Positions 63,944 to 64,000 of a stretch of DNA of 64,000 nucleotides are shown piece after piece (position 1 is the stretch's first letter; every line of letters begins with the position of its first letter). Position numbers and translations under genes: made by a program. This stretch comes from Oegoconia quadripuncta (taxonomy: Eukaryota > Arthropoda > Insecta > Lepidoptera > Autostichidae), in the NCBI GenBank assembly GCA_949316235.1, contig OX438757.1, positions 19,244,005 through 19,308,004 of the forward strand, in the 5' to 3' direction. The notes under the pieces are model-generated. The model saw only the letters and a program-made list of their open reading frames with translations, did no database searches and was not told the DNA's origin.

Positions 63944-64000
63944 AAAAGGAAAGAGATGTGATATACGTACCATGCTAAATAAATGTAGTACCCAGATCAA
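63944..64000 (+). repeat. Polypurine tract and start of 3' LTR
   Basis: AAAAGGAAAGAGA directly precedes TGTGATATACGTACCATGCT at 63957; the LTR continues beyond the window. Confidence 0.85.

Larger units (their letters stand above)
58812..64000 (+). mobile_element. Ty3/gypsy-type LTR retrotransposon, decayed, runs off the window
   Basis: 5' LTR 58812-58987 and the first 44 bases of the 3' LTR at 63957-64000 are identical over the overlap. A PBS (TGGCGACGAG) and a polypurine tract (AAAAGGAAAGAGA) sit in the right places. Order gag, protease, RT, integrase. Many stops and frameshifts, a knuckle array, a tandem duplication and a nested LINE. Confidence 0.9.

Overview
The window looks like an AT-rich, repeat-crowded stretch of a moth or butterfly (Lepidoptera) genome. 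The reasons are many short-tailed non-LTR retrotransposon ends (several with TGATGATGATG tails typical of lepidopteran RTE-like elements), two tRNA-derived SINE families, mariner/Tc1 elements, and insect-type short introns. No complete ordinary host gene is recognisable. Nearly all coding capacity belongs to mobile elements. The species call is inference; the element calls rest on motifs, terminal repeats and target-site duplications that can be read directly.

The centrepiece is an apparently intact 17.2 kb Polinton/Maverick (adintovirus-like) element at 4640-21843. It has 84-85 bp terminal inverted repeats and a flanking 6-bp duplication CAAAGT. On the + strand it carries a spliced accessory gene in a GC-rich island (6880-8730), a protein-primed family B DNA polymerase (9471-12995) and a small spliced gene (13792-14217). 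On the - strand, from 21536 down to 14566, is a compact cluster: packaging ATPase, a DUF8207-like protein, a fibre-like repeat protein, chromodomain integrase, a phospholipase A2 capsid protein, an adenain-type protease, a minor (penton) capsid protein, a 62-aa ORF, a double-jelly-roll-type major capsid protein, and a 165-aa protein. Several - strand genes overlap by ATGA stop/start junctions. The phospholipase ORF ends in A AAA AAC TAA, a retrovirus-type -1 frameshift heptamer placed exactly to continue into the protease, whose own frame has no upstream ATG. Each terminal repeat is itself an almost perfect hairpin.

A second autonomous DNA transposon lies at 23415-28640: 26-bp perfect TIRs, 4-bp duplication CATA, arrays of subterminal repeats, a non-coding first exon, and a 977-aa transposase-like protein resembling the Sola/DUF7869 group. 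From 28.6 to 58.7 kb there is a graveyard of nested repeats: a broken mariner (29601-30835), a Tc1-like element with 268-bp TIRs (36207-37331), a tandem triplicated hairpin repeat of 147 bp (39284-39720), a near-perfect hairpin MITE (56981-57243), 5S rRNA-like fragments, many LINE 3' ends and about 15 copies of one SINE. The right end holds a decayed Ty3/gypsy-type LTR retrotransposon (5' LTR 58812-58987, 3' LTR starting at 63957 and running off the window). Its gag zinc-knuckle segment has been amplified into six 96-bp in-frame units, and its 3' part is split by a LINE with a 10-bp target duplication.
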